DNA of 64,000 bases, from the NCBI GenBank assembly GCA_047967505.1, contig CM106538.1. One strand, given 5' to 3'. Below, in pieces: positions 41,001-46,423 of this stretch (within the stretch, counting starts at the first letter, position 1; each line of letters starts with the position of its first letter). Under the pieces are notes generated by a model. That model saw only the letters and a list, made by a program, of their open reading frames with translations, had not been told where the DNA came from and searched no databases. This DNA comes from Dipteris shenzhenensis. Its lineage: Eukaryota; Polypodiophyta; Polypodiopsida; Gleicheniales. A program made the translations under genes and the position numbers.

Positions 41001-44000
41001 GGGATCCGTGCCCTCGCAGGTACAGGGTACAGCAGGTACCCTGCGCAGGTACAGAAGGTACAGCAGGCACAGATTTGTTTTTTAGGGAAGAAGGAAAAGA
41101 GTGAGAGCACTCTGCCCTTTTGCGTGGTACTTGCAAGTACACGCAGGTACAGAAGTACAACGAGGTTTTTTTTTCTTGATGCATTCTCGGAATTTTTTCA
41201 GTTCTAAAACTGTGTGTTTGAGGTACAGCAAGTACACTCGTGTCCCTCGTGCTTGAGGTGACTAGTGCCACAGTGTGTGGTGGTTGCACAGTTATTTTGT
41301 TTCGGGAAGGTCAGATGCCTTAATTTGCAGAGGGCTTTTATGCTTTTGCTGAGTGCAAATCTCAGTTTTCGGGTGACAATTTCATAGGGCTTTTGCCTGG
41401 AAGTGTATGCAGTGTATGCCTTGAGGCAGTGTGGAGCCAGGGTGCCCACATTGGTCTCGTTTTTCGCAGTGTATCAATGACATTTCTTTGCAGGTCACAT
41501 TTTGTGTACGGCACTTAGAAAATCTCAGTTGAGCCACGCTTGGCCAGGGCGCATCGAGTTTCCTCGGTCCCTAACTGTCCATCGTTGACAGTGCTCAAAA
41601 GATCTTCTTTTCGGTGTTTATACGTTGGGATCTGTGTTGCCACTGTGCACACAGGCAGTTTATGCATTACTTTGTCAGGTGAAAGTGCCAGGAGAGCGCT
41701 GTATTTTGTATGCTACCTCAGTGTTGAGGTGTTTTTCACTTGGTACAGGTGTCAAATCAAGGGGCTTTTGCCCAGATTGTGCTTGAGAGCACTGTGGTCA
41801 CTGTGTAGAGACTTCAGATGTCTTTTATCCCCTTGACTTAAGGGTGATTTGTTGGGATTTGTCCCATACTTTGTTGCAGGTTTGTGACAGGCTGAGGTGT
41901 TTGGAGCTTTTTTCAGTGGACAAAACAGTGTATGCCAAGTGGTTTATGCATATAAAATCAGTGCAATACCTCATCTGAGGTGGGAGAAGTGATCAGGACA
42001 TCAGTGTTTTGTGTTTCGTTAGATGATGATGCACTTGTAAAGCACTTGTGGAACAGCTGCAGCATTCTGAAGTTACTGTTTTATGCCTATTTGAGCACGG
42101 TACAGTGTGTCAGAAGGTACAGTGACTGGAGGGAAAATTTTCTGTTTTGCTGCAGATTTTTTGACAGTAAAAAACAGCACTATTGTGAGTGCTCCTGGCT
42201 CTTGATAGAGCAGTTTTTCTGAGAAATCAGAATTTTATTTAGTCATTTTTTGACTTACAGGGAGTCAGGCACTTTCCTTATCTGATATGGCATGAGGGGG
42301 AAGTGAATCTTCAATACTGAACATAAAGAAATTGGAAGGGGCACACAATTATGCATTATGGGCAGAACAGTGTTTGAATGTACTTCTGCTAAAGAAGATT
42401 TCTAAGCCCATAAGGGTGAAGGGTGTCAAGCCATGTGGGATGGCAGATGATGAGTGGGAGGAGCTTGATTTGTCCGCAAGGGCTGCTATCATGCTTACTC
42501 TCACTGATTCTCTTGTGTTCAATGTTCAGGCTGAAAAGACCTCCTATGGCCTATGGCAGAGGCTAGAAGAGTTGTATGCCCAATAGAGCTCAGCCAGTAA
42601 GGTTTATTGGTCGAAGAAGCTTGTCGACCTTTGCATGAAGGAAGGTACAGCTATGACCTCACACTTGAGTGAGTTCAATGCCATCTTTACACAGCTTATT
42701 GCACAGGGATTGAACCTTGATGAGGAGTTCAAGGCTACTTTCTTGTTGTGTACCCTCCCTGAGAGTTGGGACACTTTCAAGACCACTCTGTCAAATTCAA
42801 ATGTCACTCTTATGTATGCTGATGTGGAGAGCTCTCTCCTTATGGAGGAGATGAGCAGGAAGAATAATATGGGCAGCAAGTCTTCCAATGCTTTGCAGGT
42901 ACAGGAAAGAGGTAGGACTCAGCAGAAGGGGAGATCTGCTGGCAAGTCCAAATCCCGCAGTCAGTCCCGTGGCAAAAAGGATATTGAATGCTTTTACTGT
43001 GGCAAGAAGGGACATGTGAAGTCTAAGTGCTTCAAGTTTATACGGGATCAGAAAGCCAAGAAGGCTGAGACAAAGGATGCAGGCAGTGGAAGCAAAGGCA
43101 AAGGCAAGGCCAAGGCAGATGACTTGGATGCAGTGAATGTTGCAGCAGAGGACAATGACAGTGACAGACATGATGTATTATGTTCTTCTGCTGTAATTGC
43201 ACATACATTGGTTGATGGCCATGACATGCACACCTGGCTCTTGGATTCAGGTGCTTCTTTTCATGTTACGCCTCATAGGGAGTGGTTTACTTCCTACACA
43301 GGTACTCATGGAGTTGTTCACCTTGGGAACAAGTATGCATGTCAGATTGCAGGGATTGGCAGTATACAGATAGTATTCCCTGATGGGCGCATATTTATGC
43401 TTGATGGTGTTCGCCATGTGCCGCAAATTAAGAAAAATCTGATTAGCACTGGCTTGTTGGATGACAGTGGTTACCACACCACATTTGGGGATTCCAAATG
43501 GGTGATTACTGATGGCCAGGTTGTAGTGGTTGAGGGTTATAAGAGTGATACCTTGTACCCTCTTTATGTTTCCAGTGCAGGTAATCATGTTGTTGCCATA
43601 ACCGAGCTGCCAAAGGTTTCATTGTGGCATAGCCGGTTGGGACACATGTCCGTTAAAGGAATGCAAGAACTGTCACGTTTGGGTTATCTACCGTCTCTTT
43701 CTTTTTCAGATTTGCCTACTTGTGATCATTGCATTTTTGGAAAGCATTCTATGACTCCTCATAAGAGGAGAACTCCCCAGAATAGAGCACCGCTTGATCT
43801 AGTGCACACTGATTTGTGTGAGATGCCACAACTATCACTAGGGGGTGCAAAGTATTTCATTACTTTTATTGATGATGCCACACGCAAAGTGTGGGTCTAT
43901 TTCTTGAAGCATAAGAGCGATGCCTTAGATGCTTTCAAGAAGTTTGTCGCTCAAGTTGAGAATCGGACAGGACGCAGGCTGAAATGCCTCATATCCGATA

Positions 44001-46385
44001 ATGGGGGTGAGTATGTGTCACATGCTTTTGTACAGTTATGCGAAGCTAAGGGCATTAAACAGGAACTCACAGCCCCTCATAATGCATCTCAAAATGGTGT
44101 GAGTGAGCAGATGAATCGAACTATTCAGGAGAAAGACCGATCACTGCTTGTACACCAAACGGGCAAAGGATGGCACTTTGATGCTACTCATTCTATATGT
44201 AGATGACATGCTGATTGCCAGCAAATCTCAGCAGGAGATTAGTGCTTTGAAGAAGCAACTGCATATGTCTTTTGACATGAAAGACTTGGGTGATGCAAAC
44301 CATATTCTTGGTATGCGGATTATTCGTGACAGGTCCAAGGGACTTTTGTTTCTGTCACAGAAGGAGTACATTGACAAAGTACTGCAGAGGTTTAAAATGG
44401 AGGGGGGGAAGTCTATTAGTACCCCGTTGCCTCCACATTTAAAACTCAGCAGTAAGGACAGCCCCAGATCAGATGATGATAAGGCTGAGATGGCCAAGGT
44501 TCCGTATGCATGTGCAGTTGGTTCTTTGATGTATGCCATGGTTGCCACTCGTCCGGATATTGCTTTTGCGGTGGGAGTCATCAGCAGGTATATGGCAAAT
44601 CCAGGCAAGCGGCACTGGGAAGCAGTGAAAGGCGTCTTGAGGTATCTCAAGGGTACCAAAGACTTGTGCATATGCTATGGTAGGCAGGATGCATTGGTGC
44701 ATGGTTTTACAGATTCAGACTATGCAGGGAATGCAGATAATCGGAAGTCTACTACCGGTTATATTTTCACATTTGCAGGAGGTGCTATATCATGGGTGTC
44801 TCGGTTGCAGAAATGCATTGCACTGTCAACCACTGAAGCTGAATATGTTGCAGTCACTGAGGCTTGCAAGGAAGCAATATGGCTTACTCGGCTGGTGGGA
44901 GATTTGGGCGGGCATTACAGGAGATATGCCAGTTTTGCATTGTGATAGTCAGAGTGCTATCATGTTGGCAAAGAATCCGGTCTTTCATCAGAGGACCAAG
45001 CACATAGATGTGAAATACCATTTCATCAGGGAGGTACTGGAAGACAAGCGGCTTGAGCTTGTGAAGGTGCATACTGATGATAATCCTGCAGATTTGCTCA
45101 CTAAGAGCTTGCCTACAGAGCGGTTTGCACATTGTCGCCACATCATGGGATTAGGATGAGACCATTCTTATTTTATGGTCTTGTATACAGTAACTGTATA
45201 TTGCTGTAATTTTTATTCTTTTCTCCCCTTTAGGCACATTGGCCTTTAGGTGGGAGGTTGTTGGGGTAAAGGCACATTGCCACCCTTTAAAAGTTATGAC
45301 CCCTATGACTGTCTTAAGACAGTCATAGGGTGAATCCCTAATCCTAATAAAACCTTTGAGTTTGTGGTGTGGCTCAACACTTTTTGACACACCCACACTT
45401 CTTGTGTCTCTCTCTCCTAACGTTCCACCTCTCTCTCTTTCCCTCACAATATCTGCCCTAAAGCCTCTACACCGGGATCTATGCCTTGGATCCTCGCTAC
45501 CACCAGCCTGTACCGCAGCCTTGGGGGCTGCACTCTGTTCTGTACAGTCTGTACGGCTGTACGGACTGCAATAAATGCCTGCTCCCTACCTGGGGATCTG
45601 CACCAACAGCCAAACACAGCCTCGGGATACGTGCCTGCAATAGGGCTGCCTCAAAAAAACGTTCAAGAGGTGAAGGAACAGCCAGAGCAGCAGCAAACAA
45701 CAGCAAGAGCCAAGAAAATGCAACGAAAAATGCAGGGGGAGGTTGTGCTAGACTTGCTAGCCTCCAGTAGGGTGAGTGGAGAGAGATGGTAGGTGGGGGA
45801 AGGGCATGAACCTACATGCATGACACTTGGCCCTTCATTAAAGCTCTAACCACCATACCAAGGACAACGTTGGTTGTCCTTGGGCCCAACGTTTAGACCA
45901 CTCTTTAAAGCCTTTGCCTTGCCCCTAGGACCTAGTGGTGCACCTGGACTTTGCCCCTAGGAAGTGTGCACTTCCCCTAGCCAGTCCCTCACGGCCAAAC
46001 CATTACTACACGTAACCATGGTTACCGGGTCAAGAATGGGTTGAGTTACAAAGATACTTTACATCACTTTTCACATCCCCATGACAGTGGAGCATGACCT
46101 TCAACAGCCTGACGACAAAGGATCCAATTTTGTTAGTGAACTCAACACGTATGCATGTATTCCATCAATAACCCGCCAATATGGTTCCCACCTCCCAAAT
46201 TGAGATCATTTGCAAAATTTGCTCGACCCCTTTTGTGATCCCCGAGAGAGTCTTCTTTCACTGCAGTTGGCCCTTCCCCTGCATTGCTTTTAAGGAAGCT
46301 CCTTTGTGAAAGCCCTTATGTTACATGTCATGTTCAGGGTCTCCATGCTCCAATAACTGAAAATGCGTACTATGTCGCGCGCGCG

Positions 46386-46423
<38 letters not shown>

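Larger units (their letters stand above)
40465..45448 (+). mobile_element. Ty1/copia element C4, complete ends, young but defective
   Basis: LTRs at 40465-40647 (183 bp) and 45259-45448 (190 bp) are identical except for a 7-bp gap. The target-site duplication ATATC is at 40460-40464 and 45449-45453. An initiator-Met primer site follows the 5' LTR. Internally a long leader, then gag-protease-integrase, then only the second half of RT and RNase H: about 400 codons are missing between integrase and RT. It is the only plus-strand coding element in the giant intron. Confidence 0.96.
26659..46086 (-). mobile_element. Chromovirus element G1-B, host of nested G3 and C4
   Basis: Same family as G1-A. 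Internal region 34766-39692 plus 27241-27545; 5' LTR 39693-40464 plus 45454-46086. It keeps Gag, protease, RT, RNase H, integrase and chromodomain without large deletion, though with many frameshifts. It serves here as the empty-site reference for the two solo LTR insertions in G1-A. The left (3') LTR is only partly recognisable, so the element's own target duplication cannot be shown. Confidence 0.85.
39693..46086 (-). mobile_element. G1-B 5' LTR, split by copia C4
   Basis: LTR sequence 39693-40464 and 45454-46086 (about 1.4 kb without C4), plus-strand ends TGTAACCAGCC...CCCATGACA. It matches the G1-A LTR over both outer parts. The middle is variable. It lies just outside the Gag start and the primer site. 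Confidence 0.8.
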
